Of a stretch of DNA of 49,855 bases, positions 35,429-44,394 are shown piece by piece (the first letter of the stretch is position 1; the number at the start of each line of letters is the position of its first letter). The stretch lies in assembly GCA_012523035.1 (NCBI GenBank), contig JAAYJH010000108.1, positions 1 to 49,855 of the forward strand. Reading direction: 5' to 3'. The position numbers were made by a program, and so were the translations under genes. The DNA is from Fibrobacter sp. (GTDB taxonomy: Bacteria; Fibrobacterota; Fibrobacteria; Fibrobacterales; Fibrobacteraceae). Below the pieces are notes generated by a model. The model ran no database searches. It was not told where the DNA came from and was given only the letters and a program-made list of their open reading frames with translations.

Positions 35429-36199
35429 ATGCAAAAACCTGTTTTACCCCTAATTTTACTCACTAATGACGATGGGTTTGATAGCCCGTATTTGATGGCT
35501 CTGGCAAAAGCTTTGTGTAGCGTTTGTGATTTGTATATGCTTGCTCCCAATGGTGAGCAAAGTGGGGTAGGGCACGCTTTTACTCACCGCAAGGCCTTAA
35601 AGCTTTTTCGTTTGGATTATGATTTTGAGGCTTATTCTATTACAGGTACTCCTGCAGATTGTGTGAAGTTTGCTGTGACAGAGCTTTTTAAAGAGCAAAG
35701 TTTTGATCTTGTGATTTCTGGGGTGAATGTGGGTGAAAATGCAGGTGTTTCGTCGATTTATTCTGGTACTGTTGCAGCAGCAAGAGAGGCCGCACTTTGG
35801 AAGCTCCCTGCGGTGGCCATTTCTTTAGAGGCAAAGAACGATTTTATGCTTTCTATAGCTATTGATTTTGCTTTGAGTATGGTTCAAAATAAACTCTATC
35901 TCGAAATTCCAGAAAACACTTTTTGGAATTTAAATTTTCCAAACGCTTGTTCAAATACTTATCAAGGGATTGCTGTGACTTCGATGGGCCTTGATATGTT
36001 TATTGATTTTTATAAAAATAAAGACGATTTGTGGCACTTAGAAGGCTATAAGGATTATTCAAAAGCAAAAAAAGGTTCCGATGACCATGCTTTGCACCAT
36101 TCTTTTGCCTCACTAACACCACTTTCTTTATGTTCGACCAATCATGTAGAGCTTTTGAGACTTCATTCTCTATTTGACTCTAGTTTAGCCAAAGGATAA
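35429..36199 (+). CDS. surE: 5'/3'-nucleotidase SurE
   Basis: SurE is a metal-dependent nucleoside monophosphatase. The 256-residue protein has the N-terminal metal-binding motif ILLTNDDGFDSP (Asn13, Asp14, Asp15), the NGEQSGVGHAFT loop with conserved serine, SGTPADCVKFA-type ITGTPADCVKFA, and SGVNVGENAGVSSIYSGTVA. It ends 3 bp before gyrA, so the two are probably co-transcribed. Confidence 0.95.
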   Translation: MQKPVLPLILLTNDDGFDSPYLMALAKALCSVCDLYMLAPNGEQSGVGHAFTHRKALKLFRLDYDFEAYSITGTPADCVKFAVTELFKEQSFDLVISGVNVGENAGVSSIYSGTVAAAREAALWKLPAVAISLEAKNDFMLSIAIDFALSMVQNKLYLEIPENTFWNLNFPNACSNTYQGIAVTSMGLDMFIDFYKNKDDLWHLEGYKDYSKAKKGSDDHALHHSFASLTPLSLCSTNHVELLRLHSLFDSSLAKG

Positions 36200-36202
36200 A
36201 AA

Positions 36203-38869
36203 ATGTCAGAACAAAAACTAGTTCCTGGTACTAATGTTTACTCGTTGATAGAAAAAGACATGCAAGATTCTTATCTTCGTTATTCAATGAGTGTGATAGT
36301 ATCGCGTGCCTTACCAGATGTTCGAGACGGCTTAAAGCCTGTGCACCGAAGGGTTTTATTTGGAATGCACGATTTGGGCGTTTATCCTGGAAAGGCCTAT
36401 AAAAAATCCGCTCGTATTGTGGGTGATGTTATTGGTAAGTATCACCCCCATGGTGACTCTGCTGTTTACGATACTCTGGTTCGTATGGCTCAAGATTTTT
36501 CTCTTCGCTACCCACTGGTAGATGGGCAAGGGAACTTTGGTTCTATCGATGGAGATTCTGCTGCTGCTATGCGTTACACCGAAGCAAGAATGACTCGTTT
36601 TGGTGAGATGATGCTTGAAGATTTAGATAAAGATACGGTGGATTTTGGGCTCAACTACGACGATTCGTTGAAAGAACCTTTGGTGATCCCTTCTTCTTTT
36701 CCAAATTTGATTGTGAATGGTTCTACTGGTATTGCTGTTGGAATGGCTACTTCTATGGCTCCTCATAATCTTAGAGAGGTGACTCAAGCTATTCATGCGG
36801 TTGCTAAAAATCCAGAAATTGCAGATGAAGAGCTGCTTGCCTTTGTCACAGGGCCAGACTTTCCTACGGGGGGCATTATTTGTGGCCGTGCTGGGATTCG
36901 TGATGCTTATCTAACAGGTAGAGGCAAGGTGCGTGTGCGTGCCAGAGTACATACAGAAGAGGCTAGCAAAGGTCGCGAACGAATTGTAATTACAGAAATT
37001 CCTTATATGGTGAATAAAGCTAAATTGGTCGAAAAAATAGCCGATTTAGTCAAAGAAAAAAAGGTCGAAGGGATTAGCGACATTAGAGATGAGTCGGATC
37101 GATCTGGAATGCGCGTAGTTTTAGAGTTAAGAAAAGACGCTATTGCAGAAGTGATTCTCAATAACTTGTATAAATACACGCAGCTCCAAGATACTTTTGG
37201 TATTTATAATTTGGCTTTAGTCAATAAACAACCTACTCTTTTGACATTAAAAAAGCTTATTGAACTTTACCTAGAACACCGTATAGAAGTCATACGACGA
37301 CGCACTGAGTTTGAACTCAAAAAAGCTAAAGCTCGTATGCATATTTTGGAAGGACTTCGAATTGCTCAGCAAAATATCGACGAGGTCGTTCGTATTATTC
37401 GTGCCTCTCAAGATACCGACATAGCCAAAAAATCTTTGATTGAAAGATTTGACTTGTCAGAGATTCAAGCCCAATCTATTGTAGATATGAGGCTTAGACA
37501 GCTCACTAACCTAGAAATTGATAAAATCGAAAATGAATATCAAGAGTTAGTGATCACCGCCGCCGATTTAGAAGATATTTTGGCCAAAAGAGAAAGACAA
37601 TTAGAGATTATATTGAATCGTCTCGATGAAATCAACGATAAATTTGGAGACGAAAGGCGTACTTCTATTGAAGAAGATGCCGAAGACTTTGAATATGAAG
37701 ATTTAATTCCAGAAGAAGAACAAGTGATCACCTTGAGTCACGAAGGCTATGTGCGTAGATTGCCCATAGATACTTTTAAAGCCCAAAATCGAGGTGGAAA
37801 AGGCATTATTGGAGCAGGCCTCAAAGACGAAGATTTTGTAGAGCAAATTTTTACCGCTAGCACACATAGTTATTTGCTTATTTTTACCAATAAAGGTCGT
37901 GTGCATTGGACCAAAGTCTATAGACTCCCCGAAGGCTCTAGAAGTGGTAAAGGGCGACCCATTGTGAATTTCATTGAACTCGTAGAAGATGAAACTGTAT
38001 CTGCCATTGTCCCTGTGAGAAACTTTGAAGATCATTTTTATTTGATTTTTGCCACCAAAAACGGTGTGGTCAATAAAATGAAGCTAGAGCTTTTTTCAAA
38101 TGTTCGTCGAAAAGGGGTGAATGCCATCACATTAGATGAAAACGATGAACTTGTGAAAGTGCGTTTGGTTGAATTATTAACTGAAGACTCAGAAGAAGAC
38201 AACACCGATGAATCGAATACCGAAGATGTTGTAGAAGAAGTCGTAGAAGAAGAAGGAGACGAAGAACTTGTAGAAGACATAGATTCAACTCCTATAGCCA
38301 ATGATTTAATCATGATTTCGACTCGTTTAGGGCAATCGATCACTTTCCCTATGACTCGTTTACGAGCGATGGGGCGGGGCACTCGTGGTGTTCGAGGCAT
38401 TTCCCTTGCAGAATCAGACGAAGTTATCTCTCTTTTATGGTTAAAACCAGGTAGCAAAGTGTTGACTATAACTGAAAATGGTTATGGCAAACGAAGCCTA
38501 CCCAGCACCTATAGAGTCACCCACCGTGGAGGAAAAGGAGTTCGAAACTTAAATGTCACCGATAAAACTGGAAACGCTGTTTTTGTAGAAAGTGTGGCCG
38601 ATGACTATGACTTAATGATTAGCAGTCGTGATGGTCAAGTGATTCGAATCCAAGCAGACAGTATCCGAGTGACGGGTCGATTCTCTCAAGGAGTCAAAGC
38701 AATAACTCTTCGAGAAGGCGACTTAGTTCAAGATGCTGCAGCACTTCCAAGAGTCGAAGACGACCAAGAAACTCTTCAAACTTCTGAACTGACTGACACA
38801 GAAACTCAAGAAATCCCCGAAAACCCAGCACCATCTGAATCCGACACAAGTACCGACTCAGAAAACTAA
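36203..38869 (+). CDS. gyrA: DNA gyrase subunit A
   Basis: The 888-residue protein opens with [21 protein letters not shown]. Catalytic Tyr125 sits in [10 protein letters not shown]. The quinolone region reads [10 protein letters not shown], with Ser86 and Asp90 (E. coli 83 and 87) in the susceptible state. The C-terminal pinwheel is present, with a QNRGGKG-type GyrA box at 37788-37810. An unusual acidic insertion of about 35 residues (nucleotides about 38180-38290) interrupts the pinwheel, and the C-terminus is Asp/Glu/Ser/Thr-rich. gyrB is not in the window. The ribosome site is AAAGGA. Confidence 0.96.
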   Translation: MSEQKLVPGTNVYSLIEKDMQDSYLRYSMSVIVSRALPDVRDGLKPVHRRVLFGMHDLGVYPGKAYKKSARIVGDVIGKYHPHGDSAVYDTLVRMAQDFSLRYPLVDGQGNFGSIDGDSAAAMRYTEARMTRFGEMMLEDLDKDTVDFGLNYDDSLKEPLVIPSSFPNLIVNGSTGIAVGMATSMAPHNLREVTQAIHAVAKNPEIADEELLAFVTGPDFPTGGIICGRAGIRDAYLTGRGKVRVRARVHTEEASKGRERIVITEIPYMVNKAKLVEKIADLVKEKKVEGISDIRDESDRSGMRVVLELRKDAIAEVILNNLYKYTQLQDTFGIYNLALVNKQPTLLTLKKLIELYLEHRIEVIRRRTEFELKKAKARMHILEGLRIAQQNIDEVVRIIRASQDTDIAKKSLIERFDLSEIQAQSIVDMRLRQLTNLEIDKIENEYQELVITAADLEDILAKRERQLEIILNRLDEINDKFGDERRTSIEEDAEDFEYEDLIPEEEQVITLSHEGYVRRLPIDTFKAQNRGGKGIIGAGLKDEDFVEQIFTASTHSYLLIFTNKGRVHWTKVYRLPEGSRSGKGRPIVNFIELVEDETVSAIVPVRNFEDHFYLIFATKNGVVNKMKLELFSNVRRKGVNAITLDENDELVKVRLVELLTEDSEEDNTDESNTEDVVEEVVEEEGDEELVEDIDSTPIANDLIMISTRLGQSITFPMTRLRAMGRGTRGVRGISLAESDEVISLLWLKPGSKVLTITENGYGKRSLPSTYRVTHRGGKGVRNLNVTDKTGNAVFVESVADDYDLMISSRDGQVIRIQADSIRVTGRFSQGVKAITLREGDLVQDAAALPRVEDDQETLQTSELTDTETQEIPENPAPSESDTSTDSEN

Positions 38870-38904
38870 CGCTCTATAAAACCAGAACCGAATCTTTCTA
38901 AACC

Positions 38905-38937
38905 AAAGCCTGATCTAACAAAGTCAGGCTTTTTTTA
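38905..38937 (+). terminator. Rho-independent terminator of surE-gyrA
   Basis: A 9-bp perfect stem (AAAGCCTGA with TCAGGCTTT), 10-base loop and a run of eight T start 36 bp after the gyrA stop. Confidence 0.9.
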
Positions 38938-38940
38938 TTG

Positions 38941-38959
38941 AAGTCTCACACACGCCTGG
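38941..38959 (+). repeat. Dispersed 19-mer, copy 9, at the edge of composite repeat 4
   Basis: Exact AAGTCTCACACACGCCTGG, starting 4 bp after the T run of the gyrA terminator. Confidence 0.85.
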
Positions 38960-39013
38960 CTTTTAATGTGGGAAGTGAGAAGCTCTTAGAGTTTAGAGAA
39001 GAGCTGCATTTTC

Positions 39014-39258
39014 TGGCATGATTTTCGCAATACATTTCAACCACGCATCCCAGCCTTTTTGGCACGCATTTCGCAGTACATTTCAAGCACGCATCCAGCT
39101 TTTCTGGCACGCATTTCGCAGTACATTTCAAGCACGCATCCCAGCGTTTTTGGCACGCATTTCGCAGTACATTTCAAGCACGCATCCCAGCCTTTTTGGC
39201 ACGCATTTCGCAGTACATTTCAAGCACGCATCCCAGCTTTTATGGCACGCACTTCGAC
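39014..39258 (+). repeat. 45-46-bp tandem array of sigma-54-like boxes
   Basis: TGGCACGCATTTCGCA (or TGGCATGATTTTCGCA in the first unit) starts at 39014, 39060, 39105, 39151 and 39197, and a degenerate sixth at 39243. The rest of each unit reads GTACATTTCAAGCACGCATC plus CCAGC. Each of the five boxes keeps GG and GC with 10 bases between, the spacing of sigma-54 -24/-12 promoters. Confidence 0.85.
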
Positions 39259-39418
39259 AGGCTCAGTGTAGCACATTTCGCACCGTCCCCTCCGAATTTG
39301 CATAACATCTCTAACACTAACCACTTCCCACTATTCAAGCACGCATCCCTTTTAAAAACTAAGTTTTTTTTTACAATTTATTATATTATAATATAGGATT
39401 TATCGGTTACGGTTTTTA

Positions 39419-40918
39419 ATGAAACGATTTTTTTTGCTTTTTTTGTTTTTGACTCTTTCTGTCTCTGCTAAAGAATCTATCGATTCTTTGGCTACTATAG
39501 AAAAAAGATTTAACGAAAAAGATGATTTTTACGCTGTAGTGCTACTAGACCGTTACTTACAAGATAGGGAAGATTTTCATCTGTCTTTATGGCGAGTCTG
39601 GGGAGAATTAAACATCGATGATTTAGAGAGTGCCAAGTCACACTTGCACCCTTTAATAAACATGGATTCCAATCATTTTAAACTCAATGAATGTGACCAG
39701 ACAAGAGCACAACTCATCCACCTATACTCACTTTATTTTGAAAACCAAAAAGGCCATTTGTCAAAACAACTCCAAAGACGACGCAGCCGTATCATGCGAG
39801 AAATTTTTTCTCAAATACGAAATTCTCAATGTATTTATCAAGAAGATCGAGCTCTTTATGAATATTTAAGTCGTGTGGTACAACCCTCTTGGAATCAAGT
39901 CTTTTCTGGTAGAGTTTTATATGGCTTGGGTTACAGTCAAAATCCATTTTATGATAATAACACCATCAAAGATTCAGATTCCAAGTTTTTTCATAGGTGG
40001 GGGACTGGTTTTGGCGTTAAACCGTGGGTAGAGAATAAAACCATACAACCTCATGGCGATCTAATGCTTCAATCTTGGTACTATTTTCCTAATGCAAACC
40101 AAGAATACCACCGTTCCACTGCAAGGGTAAAGTTAGGTGCTTATGTTTTGAACCATTTATTTTCATTCAAAACTTATTTCACTGGTTTATTGCTGTTGCA
40201 AAAAGATTCTTTGTATCCAGAATATCCAATTTCTCAAGAACAGAAATCTCTAGATTTAGATTTTCTACTTTTAAATAAGCTAGGTTTTTCTTTTTTAGCA
40301 GGCTCTAGACTTTTTAGAGATTCCCCATTTTCTAGAAAAGAAATAGAAAGTTCAATTTATCTAAAACATTCTTTTACAACTTCTTTGCTTGTGCACGGTG
40401 CATATAAACGAGGCTCTTATTACACCAAAGATTCATGGAATCAATTTTCTAAAAATAGCTTTCAATTTTCGTTGTTATGGTGGATGCACCCTAAAATTGA
40501 ATCTTGGAACACCATAGCTTATGAATCCAGAGTGTATAATGCCAAAAACAACCCTAGAAAAGATAGGCTTTATTTGTGGGAATCCTCTCTTGCTTATGCA
40601 TTTTATAAAGATTTTCAATTGAATTTGACTTACACTTATTATTTCAAAAAAATGAATCGCTACAAAGAACACGAAAGTGCTATAAAGCAAAACACCAAAG
40701 TAAAAGACCAAACGATTGCTATCCATTTAGAATGGAATCCTCAATTTAGCATTCAAAAAATCCCTAGCCAAAAAAATCCAAGTCCATATTTGAGCCCTTG
40801 GGCCTCCTCTTTTAGTTTAAAAGAAAACATTGATATAGATTCTAAAATAGAGCAAGTCGAAGAAAAGTTTCAAGACAGAGAAACTCATATGCAAGGTGGA
40901 ATGCGCTGTAAAGAATAA
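39419..40918 (+). CDS. Exported protein with TPR-like N-terminus and probable outer-membrane barrel
   Basis: I do not recognise a named family. The 499-residue protein has a signal peptide (about 1-19, LSVSA). Residues about 20-150 are helical and tetratricopeptide-like. From about 165 to 470 the sequence alternates hydrophobic and aromatic strands with turns (GRVLYGLGYSQN, YHRSTARVKLGAYVL, FQLNLTYTYYFKK), as expected for a beta-barrel. This plan recalls TPR-plus-barrel outer-membrane proteins, but that is structural impression. A short non-barrel tail ends GGMRCKE. It is convergent with pgpA. The composite repeat with sigma-54-like boxes lies directly upstream. Confidence 0.75.
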   Translation: MKRFFLLFLFLTLSVSAKESIDSLATIEKRFNEKDDFYAVVLLDRYLQDREDFHLSLWRVWGELNIDDLESAKSHLHPLINMDSNHFKLNECDQTRAQLIHLYSLYFENQKGHLSKQLQRRRSRIMREIFSQIRNSQCIYQEDRALYEYLSRVVQPSWNQVFSGRVLYGLGYSQNPFYDNNTIKDSDSKFFHRWGTGFGVKPWVENKTIQPHGDLMLQSWYYFPNANQEYHRSTARVKLGAYVLNHLFSFKTYFTGLLLLQKDSLYPEYPISQEQKSLDLDFLLLNKLGFSFLAGSRLFRDSPFSRKEIESSIYLKHSFTTSLLVHGAYKRGSYYTKDSWNQFSKNSFQFSLLWWMHPKIESWNTIAYESRVYNAKNNPRKDRLYLWESSLAYAFYKDFQLNLTYTYYFKKMNRYKEHESAIKQNTKVKDQTIAIHLEWNPQFSIQKIPSQKNPSPYLSPWASSFSLKENIDIDSKIEQVEEKFQDRETHMQGGMRCKE

Positions 40919-40937
40919 ATTATAAAAACGCCTTCAC

Positions 40938-41423
40938 TTAAAGTGCGTGAATGGCAAGCAAGGCAAGTAAAATTCCAGCATAAAATCCGCCTAACATGTC
41001 GTCGCTCATCACACCCCAAGCTCCAGGTAATTTTTCTAAACTTTGAATTCCTAAAGGTTTTATAATGTCAAAAAACCTAAACAAGATAAACCCAACTAAA
41101 AAAAGCCAAGGATGATCCAATAAAATTGCTATGGGAGTAAAAGCAAAACTCAACCACTGGCCAGCAACTTCGTCAATGACAATCCATCCGGGATCACTGG
41201 TTTTGGATTGCTTCATGGCTTTTTGGACAATGGGAATGCTGATGAAAAAAAGTATCACAGAGAAGATAAAGAAAAAGTTAATGATACTGAATAGGCTAAT
41301 AAGATAAGCCACTAGCATTGCAGCCAAACTTCCATAAGTGCCGGGCATTTTAGGGAGCAAGCCGCTTCCAAAAAAAGTACAGTAAATTAAAGAAAGTTTG
41401 GATAATTTTTGATGTTCTTTCAT
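40938..41423 (-). CDS. pgpA: Phosphatidylglycerophosphatase A
   Basis: The membrane enzyme dephosphorylates phosphatidylglycerol phosphate. About 161 residues show PKMPGTYGSL near the N-terminus, WIVIDEVAGQWL in the middle and RFFDIIKPLGI and GVMSDDMLGGFYAG near the end, all diagnostic. Three or four helices are seen. The ATG at 41423 forms an ATGA overlap with the hflX stop, so it is preferred over the TTG at 41435. It ends the guaA-hflX-pgpA run. Confidence 0.93.
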   Translation of the reverse strand: MKEHQKLSKLSLIYCTFFGSGLLPKMPGTYGSLAAMLVAYLISLFSIINFFFIFSVILFFISIPIVQKAMKQSKTSDPGWIVIDEVAGQWLSFAFTPIAILLDHPWLFLVGFILFRFFDIIKPLGIQSLEKLPGAWGVMSDDMLGGFYAGILLALLAIHAL

Positions 41424-42571
41424 GTCGATACCCAAGATTTTGACGATTTATGTGCTTTTTTCTCCTGATTTTTCCTTTTTTTGTAAAACTTTTTAGTTTC
41501 TTTTTGGATTTGTTTTTTTAAGATTTCTAGCCCAATGTTTTCTTTGGCACTAATCTGTATGATGTGCGGAAACTTTTGGAGTAATTGCTGTCGTATAGGC
41601 GCTTCTAAAACTTCCACCTTATTAAAGACATGAATTTTTGGAGTTTTGGGGTCTATAATTTGCTCTAAAACATTTTGGGTGACTTCTAGATGCTCCGAAA
41701 AGTCAGAGGCAGAGGCGTCGATGACTTCTAAAATACAGTCTGCATAGGCCACTACTCCAAGAGTGCTTTTAAAGGTTTCGATCAAATGGTGGGGGAGTTT
41801 TCGAATGAATCCAACGGTATCACTTAAAATAACTTCATGTTCATGGTCTATATATAATTTTCTTGTGGTGCTATCTAAAGTGGCAAAAAGTTTGTTTTCG
41901 GTATAAATATCTGCTTTGGTGAGTCGATTCATTAAAGTGCTTTTGCCTACATTGGTGTAGCCGACAATCCCTACATGAAATACATCGCTTCTGTTTTCTG
42001 CTTGTCGCTGTCGAATGCTTTCGATTTGTTTCAATTTATTATTTAAGAATTGTATGCGTTTTCTAATGAATCGCCGATCCGTTTCTAATTTAGTCTCTCC
42101 AGGTCCTTTGGTGCCTATCCCTCCATTGTGTTGCCGGCAAAGGTGAGTCCACCGACCAGTCAATCGAGGCATAAAATATTCCAGTTGAGCCACTTCTACC
42201 ATTAAACGACTTTCCGAAGTTTGAGCTTGTTTGGCGAAAATGTCTAAAATAAGCCCAGTCCTGTCTAGAACTTTGATTCCAGGGAGCTTGTTTTCTAAGT
42301 TTTTGATTTGTGAACCCGAAAGTTCTTCATCAAAAATGACCATTTTAGCTTCGTGTGCTTCTAGAGCTTCTTTGATTTCTAACAGCTTGCCATCTCCAAT
42401 TAAAGTCGCTGGGTTGAAGGCGACCAGTCTTTGGATAAATGTTTGCACTACTTCTGCTTTGGCTGTTTCTGCTAATCGAAAGAGTTCTTGGAGATGCTCT
42501 TCGGCTTGCCATAATTTTATTTTAGAAGTGGCGATGCCTACAAGGATTGTTTTTTCTAAACTTATTCCCAC
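41420..42571 (-). CDS. hflX: GTPase HflX
   Basis: HflX is a ribosome-associated GTPase that splits stalled ribosomes. The 383 residues have the N-terminal HflX domain, the GGIGTKGPGETKLETDRR linker (150-167) and the G domain: P-loop GYTNVGKST (204-212) and switch DTVGFIRKLPHHLIE. The GTG start overlaps the guaA stop by 10 bp. The C-terminus is lysine-rich. Confidence 0.95.
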   Translation of the reverse strand: MGISLEKTILVGIATSKIKLWQAEEHLQELFRLAETAKAEVVQTFIQRLVAFNPATLIGDGKLLEIKEALEAHEAKMVIFDEELSGSQIKNLENKLPGIKVLDRTGLILDIFAKQAQTSESRLMVEVAQLEYFMPRLTGRWTHLCRQHNGGIGTKGPGETKLETDRRFIRKRIQFLNNKLKQIESIRQRQAENRSDVFHVGIVGYTNVGKSTLMNRLTKADIYTENKLFATLDSTTRKLYIDHEHEVILSDTVGFIRKLPHHLIETFKSTLGVVAYADCILEVIDASASDFSEHLEVTQNVLEQIIDPKTPKIHVFNKVEVLEAPIRQQLLQKFPHIIQISAKENIGLEILKKQIQKETKKFYKKRKNQEKKAHKSSKSWVST

Positions 42572-44391
42572 TCAATAGTTCCAGGTGGTTTATGAGTGAT
42601 ATCGTACCATAAAGCCCCCGCTCCAATAGATTTCATTTGCAGCCAAAATGGCTCTAATAGATTAAAGTCAATGGGTGCAAATTTTGCGGTGATAGCATCA
42701 GAACTGTGAATAGGCCTCATGACTATGCAGGCTTTGTTTTGAATCTGAAGGGGAACTTGTACCACGGGCATTTGCCAAATGTCTTGGTATAGATTGTTTT
42801 CTTCTAAAAACTGGGTGGCTTTGTCATCAAAAAGACGCAAAGAATCCAAAGTGTTTTTTGTGGTGTATTGCTCGATCAATACAGGTTCTTCTGCATTTAT
42901 ACTTCCTATTTGATAAACAATTCGATTTATTTCTTTAAATTCTTTTAATAAATTTGAAGCTAAAAGTTCTAGCTCGCTCCAATCTTGGTGTTTGCTAGTG
43001 ATTAAAAAAGGCTGTGCATAGGTGCGTCCATGAGTTTGAACTCCAACACTTTGTATGGGGAGTAAATAACCTTGAATCTTATTTTCTTTTAAATAGCTGG
43101 ATAGTTTTGGAATTTGTTCGGCACTTGGTAAATGGTTTTGACCAGTAGAACACAGCAAGCGAACCCCTAAACCAGGACCCGGGAATGGGTGACGCCAGAC
43201 CAATGAATGGGGGATACCTAGTTCTTCGCCCAAAACTCGAACTTCGTCTTTGTATAAATCCATTAATGGCTCGATCAGAAGCCCTTGATCCATTAAATTT
43301 AATACTTCTTGCACTCTATTGTGATGGGTTTTGACTAAGTTGCTTTTGTCAGAGTCCCCACTTTCTAAAATGTCGGGATAAATGGTGCCCTGGGCTATGA
43401 TCCATTGAGATGGGTCTAAGTGGAGTCGCTCCATTTCTCGATCTTTGATTTTTAAGAATGTGGCTCCAATAATTTTTCTTTTTTCTTCGGGGGCTGTGAT
43501 TCCCTGTAAAGCTTCTAGAAACTCTTCACTGGCATCACAAACTTGAAGATTTTTCATGCCTTCGGCTTCTAAAAAATTCAAAACCTTTTGTGATTCTCCC
43601 AAACGCATCATTCCACTATCGATATGGAGGCCAAGGACTCTAGATGGACCTAGTATTTTGTTTAACAAGACAAACGCGACAGTGCTATCGACACCACCCG
43701 AGACTAATAAAAACACATTTTTATTTTGAGTTTGTGTTATTATTTTTTTAGAGATCAAATCGAGGTAATTTCTCATATTCCAAGATTTTTGAACCTTGCA
43801 TATATCTAAAAAATTAGAGAATATTTGATTTCCAAAACTGGTGTGAGCCAATTCGGGGTGAAAGGCCACTCCATAAGTCTTAAGAGAGTCGTTGATTATA
43901 ATAGCATGGGGAGTTTTGGAGGTGTGAGCAAAACTTTTTAAGTTTTCTGATAAAAGCACATTGTGACTGGTATCCATCCATACATTGGAATCTGTAATTC
44001 CCTTTAAAAGAGGATGGTCTGGATGAGTAATGCTTAATTTAGAAACACCGTAGTCTTTATTCCCTTCAAATTTCAATCCATCGATTTCAGAGGAATCTGT
44101 AGATTTTTGGACTATTTTTGCTCCTAATTCTTTTGCTAATAATTGGTAACCATAAGAAATGCCAAGTTTTGGAACAGGAATAGAAAAAATTTCTGGATTG
44201 TATTGAGGGATTTTTGAAGTATCGTCTGTGCTTCCGCTATAAATAATTCCTTGAACCTCACTCAAATTTTTGGCGTCGGTGCTAGGGGAGTGTATTTCGC
44301 TAAAAACACCTAGTTGTCGTAAACGATTGGCTATAAGATGGGTATAAGGACCACCAAAATCGAGAACCGCAATGGTATCGTTTTTTTTCAA
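42562..44391 (-). CDS. guaA: GMP synthase, long form, with Cys-to-Ser in the glutaminase site
   Basis: The protein converts XMP to GMP. The ATP pyrophosphatase loop LVSGGVDST (229-237) and HPFPGPGLGVRLL are intact. At 609 residues it exceeds the usual 510-525, and the C-terminal dimerisation region (GYLLPIQSVGVQ, ending KPPGTIEWE) follows the longer form known from eukaryotes. In the N-terminal glutamine amidotransferase domain the nucleophile motif reads LGISYGYQ, with Ser79 (codon 44157-44155) where Cys is expected, and the oxyanion segment reads IIYSGSTDD. His178 and Glu180 of the triad remain (FHPE). It may depend on free ammonia or another glutaminase. Confidence 0.93.
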   Translation of the reverse strand: MKKNDTIAVLDFGGPYTHLIANRLRQLGVFSEIHSPSTDAKNLSEVQGIIYSGSTDDTSKIPQYNPEIFSIPVPKLGISYGYQLLAKELGAKIVQKSTDSSEIDGLKFEGNKDYGVSKLSITHPDHPLLKGITDSNVWMDTSHNVLLSENLKSFAHTSKTPHAIIINDSLKTYGVAFHPELAHTSFGNQIFSNFLDICKVQKSWNMRNYLDLISKKIITQTQNKNVFLLVSGGVDSTVAFVLLNKILGPSRVLGLHIDSGMMRLGESQKVLNFLEAEGMKNLQVCDASEEFLEALQGITAPEEKRKIIGATFLKIKDREMERLHLDPSQWIIAQGTIYPDILESGDSDKSNLVKTHHNRVQEVLNLMDQGLLIEPLMDLYKDEVRVLGEELGIPHSLVWRHPFPGPGLGVRLLCSTGQNHLPSAEQIPKLSSYLKENKIQGYLLPIQSVGVQTHGRTYAQPFLITSKHQDWSELELLASNLLKEFKEINRIVYQIGSINAEEPVLIEQYTTKNTLDSLRLFDDKATQFLEENNLYQDIWQMPVVQVPLQIQNKACIVMRPIHSSDAITAKFAPIDFNLLEPFWLQMKSIGAGALWYDITHKPPGTIEWE

Positions 44392-44394
44392 GGA

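Larger units (their letters stand above)
38941..39350 (+). repeat. Composite intergenic repeat, copy 4 (largest)
   Basis: It holds, in order, the 19-mer, GTGGGAAGTGAGAAGCTC, GAGCTGCATTTTCTGGCATG, the 46-bp tandem array, a CTTCGACAGGCTCAGTG motif (39252-39268) and the 48-nt module at 39289-39336. Plus-strand frames of 66-95 codons in it simply translate the array and are not genes. Confidence 0.8.

Noticed and set aside
35215-35466. 83-codon frame before surE
   Set aside because: It contains a 19-mer copy, overlaps the surE start and has no family features.
38946-39131. Minus-strand 61-codon cysteine-rich frame (MKCTAKCVP repeats)
   Set aside because: It is the reverse reading of the same array and includes the 19-mer; not a toxin or metallothionein gene.
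39014-39258. CRISPR array
   Set aside because: The 45-46-bp units are conserved throughout with no variable spacers, and no cas genes are present.
39018-39396. Plus-strand frames of 66-95 codons with repeated His/Phe/Ala peptides after gyrA
   Set aside because: They translate the 46-bp tandem array in several frames with no ribosome site; the repeat unit explains the open frames.
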